A DNA stretch of 13,029 bases, taken from contig CALIMU010000153.1 of assembly GCA_938045355.1 (NCBI GenBank), positions 1-13,029 of the forward strand. Reading direction: 5' to 3'. The notes under the pieces were generated by a model. That model did no database searches. It saw only the letters and a list, made by a program, of their open reading frames with translations, and had not been told where the DNA came from. The translations under genes were made by a program, and so were the position numbers. Origin of the DNA: an uncultured Clostridium sp. (GTDB lineage: Bacteria > Bacillota_A > Clostridia > TANB77 > CAG-508). Of this stretch, positions 1 to 9,116 are shown one piece after another. Within the stretch, counting starts at the first letter, position 1. Each line of letters begins with the position of its first letter.

Positions 1-38
1 ATAAATATAATTAAATATAAAGAAAGGCAGGGGTTAAA

Positions 39-317
39 ATGACTATGAGAATAGAAATTAAAGATGAAATCACTTTATTTAATGGTACATTCCAGGGGGA
101 ACCTATTTATTATATGGTTGCATATAATAACTGTTCACCAAGAGTAATAATTTTAAATAAAAATAAATTTGATCTTTTATTAAGAAAAAGAGAAACTATA
201 AGTTTCTCTGAAAAAAATTTCTATTTTAAATGTTGTGAAATATGTGTAACAACATTTTCAGATCGAAATTTTGAGCCTCAGCAAAAAACAAAGGCTCGCC
301 ATATTAGCTATTACTAA
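39..317 (+). CDS. hypothetical protein, 92 aa
   Basis: I do not recognise this small protein. It is the only convincing plus-strand gene and converges on sufU. An AGGGG ribosome binding site at 29-33 lies 5 nt before the ATG at 39; a second in-frame ATG at 45 is possible. The product is soluble-looking, with a basic patch (residues about 48-51) followed by a Cys-rich stretch with the motif CCEIC in the second half, which could bind metal, but that is speculation. It uses CGA (264-266) and CGC (297-299) as apparent in-frame arginine codons, which matters for the CGG question elsewhere in the window. A TATAAT at 6-11 could be its -10 box; any -35 lies outside the window. Transcription probably ends at the hairpin at 331-352. 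It is called real because of the ribosome binding site, the lack of overlap and the terminator. Confidence 0.6.
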   Translation: MTMRIEIKDEITLFNGTFQGEPIYYMVAYNNCSPRVIILNKNKFDLLLRKRETISFSEKNFYFKCCEICVTTFSDRNFEPQQKTKARHISYY

Positions 318-330
318 AAATATTATTAAA

Positions 331-352
331 AGCAGCGTTAATTTACGCTGCT
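331..352. terminator. bidirectional hairpin terminator between orf1 and sufU
   Basis: An 8-bp perfect stem (AGCAGCGT / ACGCTGCT) with a 6-nt loop lies between the two converging genes. On the plus strand it is followed by a T-rich run (TTTCTTTTTT), as expected of a Rho-independent terminator for the 39-317 gene. On the minus strand the tract after the stem is a weaker T/A mix. The sufU stop codon (338-340) lies inside the hairpin. Confidence 0.75.
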
Positions 353-808
353 TTCTTTTTTATCTATCTCCTCTAATATTTGTTCAAGTGTTTTCCATCC
401 TAAAAATGCACATTTAACTCTTGATGGCATATATGAAATATTTTTAAATGCATATGCATCACCTAATATTTCCATAAGTTTTTCATCATCTGTTTCATTT
501 AACTTTATCATATCAAAAAATGTATTTATTATCTTTCTTGCCTCTTCTTTTGTTCTACCTTTAAGTATTTCAGCCATTATATTTGCTGATGCTTCTGATA
601 TTGCACATCCTCTTCCTGTAAAGCTTATCTCTTCTATTATTTTTTTCTTTCTATCTATCTTAACATATATTTTGAGTTCATCACCACAACTTGGATTTAT
701 TCCTTCTTTAGATATTCCTTCTATAATTTTTTTATGTTCTTTTTCTTTTGTATTTTCTATTATTACCTGTTTATATATATCCATCATTTCTTCTTTAGAT
801 ATTCCCAT
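338..808 (-). CDS. sufU: SufU, zinc-dependent sulfur-transfer partner of SufS
   Basis: SufU accepts persulfide sulfur from the cysteine desulfurase SufS and passes it to the SufBCD scaffold. The 156-aa product has the SufU zinc ligands in order: Cys41 and Asp43 in the SCGD motif, Cys68 in GRGCAIS and Cys133 in RVKCAFLGW. The insert between the last two cysteines separates SufU from IscU. The ATG at 808 overlaps the 3' end of sufS by 14 nt (sufS stops at 795-797 once its frame is restored), so the two are translationally coupled. The gene is intact, has no in-frame CGG, and ends in a terminator. It is the last gene of the sufS-sufU unit. Identification is firm from the Cys pattern and the sufS partner. 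Confidence 0.94.
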   Translation of the reverse strand: MGISKEEMMDIYKQVIIENTKEKEHKKIIEGISKEGINPSCGDELKIYVKIDRKKKIIEEISFTGRGCAISEASANIMAEILKGRTKEEARKIINTFFDMIKLNETDDEKLMEILGDAYAFKNISYMPSRVKCAFLGWKTLEQILEEIDKKESSVN

Positions 809-2030
809 TAAACATTTCTCCTATTCCAACTAATTTTTCAACAACATAATCAATTTCTTCATTTGTTGTATACATACCAAAACTTAATCTTAATGTTGAT
901 ACTTCATCAATATATCTATGTAATGGCATTGCACAATGATGTCCTGCTCTTACTGATATATTTTCTAAATTTAATATACTAATTATATCATGTGAATGTA
1001 TATTATCTATTGTAAATGATACTATTCCGGCATGTATTTTCCGTACTATATATTTTTATATTCTTAATTTTTTCTTTTAAGATATTAATCGTATATTTTG
1101 TAAGTTGTTTTAAATATTTTTCAATATTTTCTATCCCAATATTTTCAATATATTCAATTGCTTTTCCGAAGCCCATAAATACCTTCTGCATTTAATGTTC
1201 CACCTTCAAACTTTTCATTATATTCTTTAAATTTAAATTCATTTTCTAAAACAACTTCAATCATATCTCCGCCAAAATTTCTAGGTTTTACTTCATTTAT
1301 ATTCTTATCTGATATATATAATATTCCGAACTCCTTGTGGCCCATATATTTTATGTCCTGAAAATACTAATGCATATATTGTATCTAATTTTCTTACATC
1401 TATTTTCTTATGTGTTATTCCTTGTGAAGCATCTATTATTAAATATGGTATTTCAATATTAAGTTCTTTACTTCTTTTTTTTACAATTTCACATATTTTT
1501 TCTATATCAATCTCTTCACCTGTAACATTGCTTTGCATTGTTATACCTATAATCTTAGTATTATAACTTATTTTTTTTTCAAAATCATTATAATCAAAAC
1601 TATAATCTTCTTTTAAATATACATATTTAATTTTGGTATTTTTTTCTTTAGATAATATTTGATATGGTACTATATTTGCATGATGTTCAAGTATTGTTAA
1701 TAATATTTCATCATCTTCTTTTACTATATCCTCTATCCCAAAAATACATGTATTTAAACTTTCTGTTGCTGATTTTGTAAATATTATATTTCTCTTATTA
1801 CTGTTTATATATCTTGCTACAATATTTCTCGTATTTTCAATTAATTCACTTGTTTTATCACCATATATGCTCATTTTACTATGTGAATTTCCATTAAATT
1901 TTATATAATATTCTTTTATTGCATTTATAACAACTTTTGGCTTTAATGCAGTTGCAGCAGTATCTAAATATATATTTCCTTCTTTTAATTGTTCAAAATC
2001 TTTTCTTATCTCTTCTACATTATATCCCAC
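795..2030 (-). CDS. sufS: SufS cysteine desulfurase, read through three CGG +1 shift sites
   Basis: This PLP enzyme takes sulfur from cysteine for Fe-S assembly. As plain DNA it is split into four pieces. Skipping one C at each of three NNY-C-GGA sites (CGG at 1326-1328, 1166-1168, 1027-1029) gives one 410-aa chain, the normal SufS length. The PLP lysine is Lys227 in SGHKIYGPQG and the catalytic cysteine is Cys365 in RAGHHCAMP, close to E. coli numbering (Lys226, Cys364). The restored glycines are Gly235, Gly288 and Gly334. The start is taken as GTG 2030 because GAGG at 2036-2039 lies 5 nt upstream; GTG 2036 overlaps that site. There is no other frame lesion or internal stop. Without shifts the product would stop near residue 240 and lack the catalytic cysteine. 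The gene is coupled to sufU. Confidence 0.93.
1027..1029 (-). other. CGG +1 shift site, sufS site 3 (TGC-C-GGA)
   Basis: The in-frame CGG follows Cys333. Dropping the C restores Gly334 in the GIVSFTI strand, and opens the frame that holds the catalytic Cys365 and the C-terminus. Confidence 0.9.
1166..1168 (-). other. CGG +1 shift site, sufS site 2 (CTT-C-GGA)
   Basis: The in-frame CGG follows Leu287. Dropping the C restores Gly288 and the helix with the repeated IEN segments found in the next frame. Confidence 0.9.
1326..1328 (-). other. CGG +1 shift site, sufS site 1 (GTT-C-GGA)
   Basis: The in-frame CGG follows Val234. Dropping the C gives GGA for Gly235 in the GPQGVG motif just after the PLP lysine. 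The 0-frame continuation runs only a few residues to a stop. Confidence 0.9.
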
Positions 2031-2072
2031 ATTCACCTCATTTTTTATTTTATCTTTGATTTTATGTTATAA

Positions 2073-2078
2073 ATTATA
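2073..2078 (-). promoter_or_regulatory. extended -10 promoter for sufS-sufU
   Basis: TATAAT at 2078-2073 is preceded by TGG, giving an extended -10 (TGnTATAAT). The -35 at 17-nt spacing is poor (TTATTT), which fits an extended -10 promoter. It lies between the upstream terminator and the sufS start at 2030, so sufSU appears to have its own promoter. Confidence 0.6.
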
Positions 2079-2095
2079 CCATATTTAAAGATAAA

Positions 2096-2122
2096 AAATA
2101 ACCGGCAATTTATGCCGGCTAT
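2096..2122 (-). terminator. terminator after the small membrane-protein genes
   Basis: On the minus strand the stem AGCCGGCA pairs with TGCCGGTT (one G-U pair) around a short AT loop, followed by ATTTTTTA. It starts just downstream of the stop codon at 2124-2126. It separates this unit from sufS, and contains the only two CCG triplets of the window that lie outside coding sequence. Confidence 0.85.
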
Positions 2123-2123
2123 T

Positions 2124-2522
2124 TTAGCTAAAAATATCTAAAATCGAAATTAATATACCATTTAATGGAGTAATTCCTAATATTCTCAACAAGATTGTGA
2201 TCAAAACTACAATTAGCAAAAAATTTCTTGTTCTCAAGAATCTTTTACCCCCAACCGCTTCATATAAAAAGACAATATAGATGTTTAAGATAAAAATTAT
2301 CATAATATATAAATCATATTGGAAATTGTATTTTGTCGCACAGAAATAAAATGCATTTCCAATAAGACTAAATGTATTTAGGACCCCCGTAAAAATGGGA
2401 TAAGCCCATAATTCTAGATTTCCTTTAAAGTACAATAGAAACGAACATACATTAAGACCCCAAAATATCATTGAGACTTCATATAAAAAAAGTGTTTCTC
2501 TACTAACTGTTCCTAGCATCAT
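2124..2522 (-). CDS. small multi-pass membrane protein C, 132 aa
   Basis: I do not recognise this protein. The start is set at the ATG at 2522 because AGAGGTGA (2528-2535) lies about 6 nt upstream; the longer reading frame from 2564 lacks such a site. The product is very hydrophobic, with about four membrane segments: one near the N-terminus (around YEVSMIFWGLNV), a middle segment, one around LYIMIIFILNIYIVF and one around FLLIVVLITILLRIL. Its tail IxILDIF loosely recalls its two neighbours. It is the last gene of a three-gene unit that ends in a GC-rich terminator. It has no in-frame CGG. Function unknown; a role in transport, signalling or phage/competition biology cannot be told apart from sequence alone. 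Confidence 0.75.
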   Translation of the reverse strand: MMLGTVSRETLFLYEVSMIFWGLNVCSFLLYFKGNLELWAYPIFTGVLNTFSLIGNAFYFCATKYNFQYDLYIMIIFILNIYIVFLYEAVGGKRFLRTRNFLLIVVLITILLRILGITPLNGILISILDIFS

Positions 2523-2554
2523 ATAAATCACCTCTTTATCAAAGTTTATGACCA

Positions 2555-2917
2555 CTATGACCACATTACATATTTTATCACAATGATTATAACATTCATT
2601 GTGAATATCGTGATCTCTAGACTTCTAGAGACTTCCTCTATCAGTCCTGAAGTATCTGATTTATAATTTAATATATTTGTGATCAAGTATATTAAATAAC
2701 AGATAATAATAAATGTAAGTTTCATATCTATTATTACTGTATTATAAGTAATTAAGGCTATCATTACAATGATATAAAATATTATTGTATAAACACAATT
2801 TATTTTATATCTTTCAACTACGTCTTTGATAAAAATATTCTTAATTTTAAGATTACCTTCATATAATTTATACATAATTGCAATTAACACCATTGCAATA
2901 ACTATGTTAAATAACAT
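2555..2917 (-). CDS. small multi-pass membrane protein B, 120 aa
   Basis: This is an unrecognised membrane protein with about four hydrophobic segments. The ATG at 2917 follows an AAGGAAGTGG ribosome binding site. Its C-terminal segment, S-R-x-L-E-I...T-x-N-x-I-I-I-V-I-K-Y, matches the end of protein A (S-R-N-I-L-E-V...T-x-N-I-L-V-I-L-I-K-F), so the two look like diverged tandem paralogues. Both place a charged linker just before that last helix. It sits 33 nt upstream of protein C and the same distance downstream of protein A, so the three are co-transcribed. No signal peptide, catalytic motif or Cys pair is visible. Function unknown. Confidence 0.75.
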   Translation of the reverse strand: MLFNIVIAMVLIAIMYKLYEGNLKIKNIFIKDVVERYKINCVYTIIFYIIVMIALITYNTVIIDMKLTFIIICYLIYLITNILNYKSDTSGLIEEVSRSLEITIFTMNVIIIVIKYVMWS

Positions 2918-2950
2918 CTAAACCACTTCCTTATTTTTATTTTATATTCA

Positions 2951-3289
2951 TTAGCCTGCAAACAATGGAATAATTCCGAATTTAATTAATATTACTAAGA
3001 TATTACAAGTTGCAAGCATAACTTCTAATATATTTCTTGACTCATCTTCATCTTCATCACTGTTACTGAAATTTTCCACCATTGATGGAATGAATATGAA
3101 TGCCCCAATAATAACAATATACGTTATATTATGACCATATTTTTCAAAGATTAAATAAAAGAATATCGATATATAAATTGCTATCTTATATCCATATTCT
3201 TTATTGATTTCAATATAATCATTAAAAAACTTATAAAAAAATAACATTGCAAATAAGATATATACTACAATTTCCAGTATTCTTGCCAT
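2951..3289 (-). CDS. small multi-pass membrane protein A, 112 aa
   Basis: This is the first gene of a three-gene membrane-protein unit. The ATG at 3289 is chosen because AAGGTG (3297-3302) lies 7 nt upstream; the reading frame also extends to an ATG at 3316 without such a site. The product has about four membrane helices: near residues 4-20, 35-50, 55-72 and 90-108. An acidic loop (SDEDEDES) lies before the last helix, and the end is IKFGIIPLFAG. The last helix is similar to that of protein B, suggesting duplication. TTC GGA near the end contains a CGG triplet out of phase, with no frame break. It is driven by the strong promoter at 3354-3382. Function unknown. Confidence 0.75.
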   Translation of the reverse strand: MARILEIVVYILFAMLFFYKFFNDYIEINKEYGYKIAIYISIFFYLIFEKYGHNITYIVIIGAFIFIPSMVENFSNSDEDEDESRNILEVMLATCNILVILIKFGIIPLFAG

Positions 3290-3353
3290 TTTATTCACCT
3301 TCTTTCTAAAAATCAATTGATTTCCAAATAATTTGTAAACAACTTATGTATAC

Positions 3354-3382
3354 ATAATAACATATTTTTTAATACTTATCAA
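3354..3382 (-). promoter_or_regulatory. sigma-A promoter of the membrane-protein unit
   Basis: TTGATA (3382-3377), a 17-nt spacer, then TATTAT (3359-3354): five of six consensus bases in each box with ideal spacing. It lies about 65 nt upstream of the ATG at 3289 and just downstream of the flavodoxin terminator. Confidence 0.75.
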
Positions 3383-3388
3383 ATATAA

Positions 3389-3421
3389 AATAACTCTCGA
3401 TATTAAATATCAAGAGTTATT
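3389..3421 (-). terminator. terminator after flavodoxin
   Basis: A 16-bp stem (AATAACTCTTGATATT with its near-perfect complement, one G-U pair) is followed on the minus strand by a T-rich tract (TTATTTTATATTT). It ends the sufC-to-flavodoxin unit just after the flavodoxin stop at 3430. Confidence 0.75.
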
Positions 3422-3429
3422 ACATAATT

Positions 3430-3837
3430 TTATTCTATAATTAAATGTTTTAATTCTTCTATTTGTTCTTGTTCTGGAGTATTATTTGCGATATATGTTT
3501 TAGTAACATTTATCCCATTTTCAATACATTCTTCTTTCCAAGATTCCATCCATTCACCAGTTCCCCAATCATATGATCCAAAAAGTACTAAATTTCTTGT
3601 CTTTAATTTTTCTTTTTCCATATCAAAAAATGGTCTGAATTCATATTCTTCTAGTTCTTCTGCTCCCATTGCTGGACATCCTAATGCTACTAAATCATAA
3701 TCTTCTATATTTCCTTCAAAATCTGATACATAAAAAATCTCTGCATTTCCACCTTTTTCATTTACTCCTTCTGCTATTGCTTCTGCCATTATCTTTGTAT
3801 TTCCTGTTGCACTCCAATATATTACTGCTACTTTCAT
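3430..3837 (-). CDS. short-chain flavodoxin
   Basis: Flavodoxins are soluble FMN electron carriers that replace ferredoxin, often when iron is short. The 135-aa product opens with MKVAVIYWSATGNTK, a clear FMN phosphate-binding loop (SxTGNT, residues 9-14). It also has the 50s loop ALGCPAMGAEELEE and a second flavin loop with aromatics, GSYDWGTGEW (about 87-96). The length is typical of short-chain flavodoxins. An AGGAGA site lies just before the ATG at 3837, 10 nt after the ABC-F stop, so it is in the same operon and is followed by a terminator. Its presence with the SUF genes fits an iron/Fe-S economy theme, which is inference. The gene is intact, with no in-frame CGG. Confidence 0.9.
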   Translation of the reverse strand: MKVAVIYWSATGNTKIMAEAIAEGVNEKGGNAEIFYVSDFEGNIEDYDLVALGCPAMGAEELEEYEFRPFFDMEKEKLKTRNLVLFGSYDWGTGEWMESWKEECIENGINVTKTYIANNTPEQEQIEELKHLIIE

Positions 3838-3847
3838 TATTTATCTC

Positions 3848-5468
<1,621 letters not shown>

Positions 5469-5471
5469 TCA

Positions 5472-6792
5472 TTAAATTTCTTGTAAACTTTTTACGATAT
5501 TTTCATATATTTTTCTCTTATAATCTAAATATATACTTTTTGTATTTTCTTCCATATATTCTTCATTTTCAAATATTAATGGTACTATTTTAGAAAGTAC
5601 AACTTCTCTTTTTCCTTCTTCTTTACTATATCCTCTTGTTTGAAGATAAAATAGTTTCTTTTCATCAATCTTACCTATTGATGCTGCATGATTACCATTA
5701 ACATTTTCTTCTGCACATAAAAGTATTGGTGAAGACTTACTTTTTGCATTTTTAGATAATAATAATACATTTTCTGCTTCTCTACCATCAGATTCTGGAG
5801 TACCTTTTCTAAAATTTATAATTCCTCTAAAATCCTTATATGCATTTTCAAAAAGGACTCCTTCTATATGAAGTGTTGTTATAGATTCTTTTCCTATATG
5901 ATCTGCATAATACAAGAAATCCAATTTTTTATCTTTTCCGAAGTAAATATATTCCTTTTATATCAACTTTTGCTTTTTCATCTACTCTTGTAACATGTTT
6001 TATCATTTGATTTCCACTTCCTAAAAATACATATAATAAATTTACTTTAGCATTTTTTCCTGCTTCAACATATATACTATCAAGTGCAAAATTACTTTTA
6101 TTTTCATTAAATATAATAACAACTTCAAAGTTTGAATTTTCTTCTGCCTTTATTATAATATTATTATCTCTATATGTATTTTCTTTATTTTCACATAAAT
6201 TTAATACATATTTTGCTGATATATCTTTTCTTAAAATTATTTGTCTATTTGATAATAATATTCCATCATTTATTATATCAACTATTTTTTCTTCTTTATC
6301 CTTAGATATTACTATTTGTTCTATATTTTTTCTATATTTATGATCTTTTATTTTTTCATTTTTATCATCGCTAATATTAATATTAGCATTTTGTATAATT
6401 CTATTTATTTCTTCATCATCTAAGAAATAATCTTTTTCATATTCTTGAATTAAATCTTTCCCATAAACATATCTTCTCTTATGTTCTGTATTTTTTCCAT
6501 TATTTAATATTTCTTCAGAACTTTCTTGTTTTAAATTTACTTTTTTTTCTGTTTCTTCTACTTCTTCTATTTTTTCTATAACATGTATATTGTTTATACT
6601 ATTATTTTCATGTTCTTGATCTTTTCTTGTATAATTTCCAGGATTTGGTATTTTTCTTATCCTATCATTTATACTTCCTATAATCTCTTCATTTTCTTTA
6701 AATTCTATATATGGAACTGTCATCACCTTTTCATTAATATTAATATGATTCCAAGTCTTTTTTTCCATCCTATTTAAATATATTTTTTTCAT
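5472..6792 (-). CDS. sufD: SufD, Fe-S scaffold subunit, read through one CGG +1 shift site
   Basis: SufD pairs with SufB in the SufBC2D complex that assembles Fe-S clusters. Skipping the C at 5940 joins the two halves into 439 aa, the usual SufD length. The N-terminus (LNRMEKKTWNHIN) and the beta-helix core with IYVEAGKNAKVNLLYVF fit SufD. His368 in NGNHAASIGKIDEKKLFYLQTRG sits where the cluster-assembly histidine of SufD lies (E. coli His360). Residues about 55-190 are highly charged and low in complexity, longer than the core needs. The ATG at 6792 overlaps the sufB stop by 1 nt (TAATG), so translation is coupled; a second ATG at 6768 is possible. Without the shift the protein ends four codons later and loses the last 155 residues, including His368. 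Confidence 0.92.
5938..5940 (-). other. CGG +1 shift site, sufD (CTT-C-GGA)
   Basis: The in-frame CGG follows Leu284. Skipping C gives Gly285 in KGIYLLGKDKKLDFLYYADH. The 0-frame ends at TAA four codons on. Confidence 0.9.
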
Positions 6793-8198
6793 TATCCATT
6801 TGTTCCTTCTAATTCTAATCCTATCAAATTATTCATTTCAACTGCATATTCTATAGGTAATTCTTTTGATATTGGTTCTGCAAATCCTCTTACTATCATA
6901 GCTTTTGCTTCATCTTCACTAAGTCCTCTACTCATAAGATAAAATATTTGTTCATCACCAATTTTACCTATTTTTGCTTCATGTCCTAAATCTGCCTCAT
7001 CTGTTTTAACTGTCATTATAGGTATAGTGTCTGAAACTGCTTCTTTATCAAGCATTAAGCTTTCACAATCAGAATTTGATTTTGACCCTTTTGCCTTTTC
7101 ATCTATATATACATAATTTCTTGTAACACTTATACCATTTCCTTTTGTTATTGCTTTTGTTGTAACTGCTGAAAATGTATTTTCAGCCAAATGTATATTT
7201 GCACATCCATTATCAATATATTGGTCACTTCCTGCAAATGTTATTCCTGTAAATTCACTTGCTGCATTTTTCCCTACTAATACAGATGTTGGATATAGCA
7301 TTGATACTTTTGATCCAAATGATCCGAGATATCCATTCTACTTTACCATTTTCTTCAACTATTGCTCTTTTAGTATTTAAATTATACATATTTTTAGACC
7401 AGTTCTCTATTGTTGAAAATCTAACCTTTGCATTCTTTCCCACAAATATTTCAACACTCCCAGCATGTAAGTTTACTACATTATATCTTGGTGCTGAACA
7501 TCCTTCTATATATGATATACTTGCATCATCATCTGCAACTATTAATGTATGTTCAAATTGTCCTGCACCTGCTGCATTTAACCTATAATATGATTGTATT
7601 GGTATATCTAAATGTATTCCTTTTGGTACATAAACAAAAGATCCTCCGAGACCATACCGCTAAATGTAATGCTGTATATTTATGAAGATTTTCATCTATT
7701 GCTTTTGTAAAATATTTTTGTACAAGCTCTGGATATTTTCTAACTGCTTCTGACATATCCATATATATTACGCCTTGTGATGTTAACATTTCTTTTACAT
7801 TATGATATACCTCTTCAGAGTCAAACTGTGCACTTACACCTGCTAGATATTTTTTTTCTGCATATGGAATTCCGAAGTCTTTCAAATGTATTTTTTATAC
7901 CCTCTGGTACATTATCCCATGATGCTTCTTTTTTTGCATCTGGCTTTATATATGTAACTATATCTCCCATCTTAAGACCATCTAACTCTGGACCCCAATT
8001 TGGATTTAATGTTTCATTATACTTCTTTAAAGCTCTAAGTCTTATATCTAACATCCATTTAGGTTCATTTTTTTCTTTAGATATCTCTCTTACTATTTCT
8101 TCTGTTAATCCTTTTTCAAGCTTTTTAGATATTTCTACATCTTCTATAATATCATATATTCCTCTGTCAAGTTCTTCTATATTTGTTTTTTTCTTCAT
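6792..8198 (-). CDS. sufB: SufB, Fe-S scaffold core subunit, read through three CGG +1 shift sites
   Basis: SufB is the core of the SufBC2D scaffold and receives sulfur from SufU. Four open pieces join into a 467-aa protein when one C is skipped at each of three sites; B. subtilis SufB is about 465 aa. Conserved blocks run in order: NPNWGPELDGLKMGDIVTY, GIPYAEKKYLAGVSAQFDS, HLAVWSGGSFVYVPKG, IEGCSAPRY, GKVEWISGSFGSK and GHEAKIGKIGDEQIFYLMSRG. Cys377 (SDCESLML) and His405 (GHEA) have the 28-residue spacing of the E. coli SufB sulfur and cluster site. Restored glycines are 109, 184 and 291. The start is ATG 8198, with an AAGGAAA site upstream, 18 nt after the sufC stop. No other lesion is present, so this is not a decaying pseudogene. 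Confidence 0.95.
7324..7326 (-). other. CGG +1 shift site, sufB site 3 (TCT-C-GGA)
   Basis: The in-frame CGG follows Ser290. Skipping C gives Gly291 in VEWISGSFGSKVSM. Confidence 0.93.
7646..7648 (-). other. CGG +1 shift site, sufB site 2 (TCT-C-GGA)
   Basis: The in-frame CGG follows Ser183. Skipping C gives Gly184 of VWSGGSFVYVPKG. The next codon is also GGA, and exactly one extra base must be removed to match the family. Confidence 0.93.
7872..7874 (-). other. CGG +1 shift site, sufB site 1 (CTT-C-GGA)
   Basis: The in-frame CGG follows Leu108. Skipping C gives Gly109 in FERLGIPYAEKKYLAG, an invariant SufB segment. Confidence 0.93.
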
Positions 8199-8216
8199 TT
8201 CTATTTCCTTATATTC

Positions 8217-8953
8217 TTATCTTTGTTTTCCATATCCGATGTTTTTGTATTTCTTCTATTAAAGTTATATCTCCTGTTCTTTCTATCTTTCCATTTGATA
8301 ATACATGTACAAAATCAGGTTTTACCCTATGTACCATTTCTGAATGATGTGAAATCATTATTATTGCTTTATCTTTATCAAAATATCTCATTATTGCATC
8401 TTCAACATCTCTTGTTGCATCAACATCAAGTCCTGAATCCACTTCATCTAACATCGCAAGTTTTGGTTTTAATATACTTAATTGCAATATTTCATTTTTT
8501 TTCTTTTCTCCACCTGAAAAACCTACATTTAAATATCTTGATTGCATATCTTTTTTCATATTTAAATTTTCTATTTCTTTTGCTACTCTTAATGCAAAAT
8601 TCATACTTGATATTTTTTCATCAGAAATTTTTGTTTTTGCAAATCTTAAAAAGTCTGTAGTCTTTATACCTGCTATTTCTTCTGGATTTTGGAAGGACAA
8701 AAATATTCCGAAGTCTTGCTCTTTCATATGTTTCCATATCTGTTATATCTGTTCCCATAAAAGATATTTTTCCTTCTATAATTTCATAATCTGGATGTCC
8801 CATTATTGTATACATAAGTGTTGATTTCCCTGTACCATTTTTTCCCATGAGTACATGTATTTCCCCTTCATTAACACAAAGGTTAACACCATTTAATATT
8901 CTTTTTCCGTCTACTTCTACTACTAAATTTTCTATTTTTAATACTTCTTTCAA
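8217..8953 (-). CDS. sufC: SufC, ATPase of the SufBCD complex, read through two CGG +1 shift sites
   Basis: SufC is the ABC-type ATPase that drives SufB/SufD rearrangement during Fe-S assembly. The 244-aa restored chain has Walker A GKNGTGKST, Q-loop FLSFQNPEEI, signature FSGGEKKK, Walker B LAMLDEVDSGLD and the switch histidine in ISHHSEM. The start is taken as TTG 8953: GGAGGG at 8958-8963 lies 4-5 nt upstream, and the frame from there (KEVLKIENL) matches SufC N-termini. A TTG at 8965 overlaps that binding site. The first shift gives Gly82 in RLGIFLSFQNP. The second, six codons from the end, gives HGYGKQR and stops at 8217; the unshifted frame stops at 8209. The gene is first in sufC-sufB-sufD-ABC-F-flavodoxin. 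Confidence 0.93.
8236..8238 (-). other. CGG +1 shift site, sufC site 2, near the C-terminus (CAT-C-GGA)
   Basis: The in-frame CGG follows His238. Skipping C gives HGYGKQR and a stop at 8217-8219. Family SufC proteins usually have a Gly-Tyr pair here (E-x-x-GY), which supports the shift although the unshifted frame stays open for a few more codons. Confidence 0.75.
8708..8710 (-). other. CGG +1 shift site, sufC site 1 (CTT-C-GGA)
   Basis: The in-frame CGG follows Leu81. Skipping C gives Gly82 directly before the Q-loop (GIFLSFQNP). Confidence 0.93.
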
Positions 8954-9116
8954 TTTTCCCTCCAATTTTATTATTTTATCTTATATATTATTTATCTAAT
9001 ATATCTAATATATAAAATAAAAAGATATATATAGTATATCATAATCTGTCTATTTATGTTATACCAATTATATCTTTTTTATTTTCCTTGTTTATTTATT
9101 TTTTCAAAAGATTAAT
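8954..9116 (-). promoter_or_regulatory. sufC leader / ftsZ-sufC intergenic region
   Basis: This 163-nt, nearly pure A/T gap follows the ftsZ stop. A possible promoter is TAAACA (9094-9089), a 16-nt spacer and TATAAT (9072-9067). A second -10-like TATACT (9038-9033) lacks a good -35. Two tandem 9-bp direct repeats, TATTAGATA on the minus strand, lie at 8993-9001 and 9002-9010 and could be an operator. An A/T-only hairpin with a T run near 9020-9040 might act as a weak ftsZ terminator. No known Fe-S regulator box is recognised. Confidence 0.4.

Noticed and set aside
1027..1060. ACG GAA in sufS (CCG at about 1041-1043) as a fifteenth shift site
   Set aside because: The CGG is out of phase there and the frame is correct on both sides without any shift.
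1317..1345. prfB-like Shine-Dalgarno stimulated frameshift
   Set aside because: sufS site 1 has AAGGAG two bases upstream, but that encodes the conserved GPQGV motif and the other sites lack any such element.
9020..9045. A/T-only hairpin as a firm ftsZ terminator
   Set aside because: The stem (GATATA/TATATC) is weak and expected by chance in this composition; it overlaps a -10-like sequence, so it is only mentioned in the leader entry.
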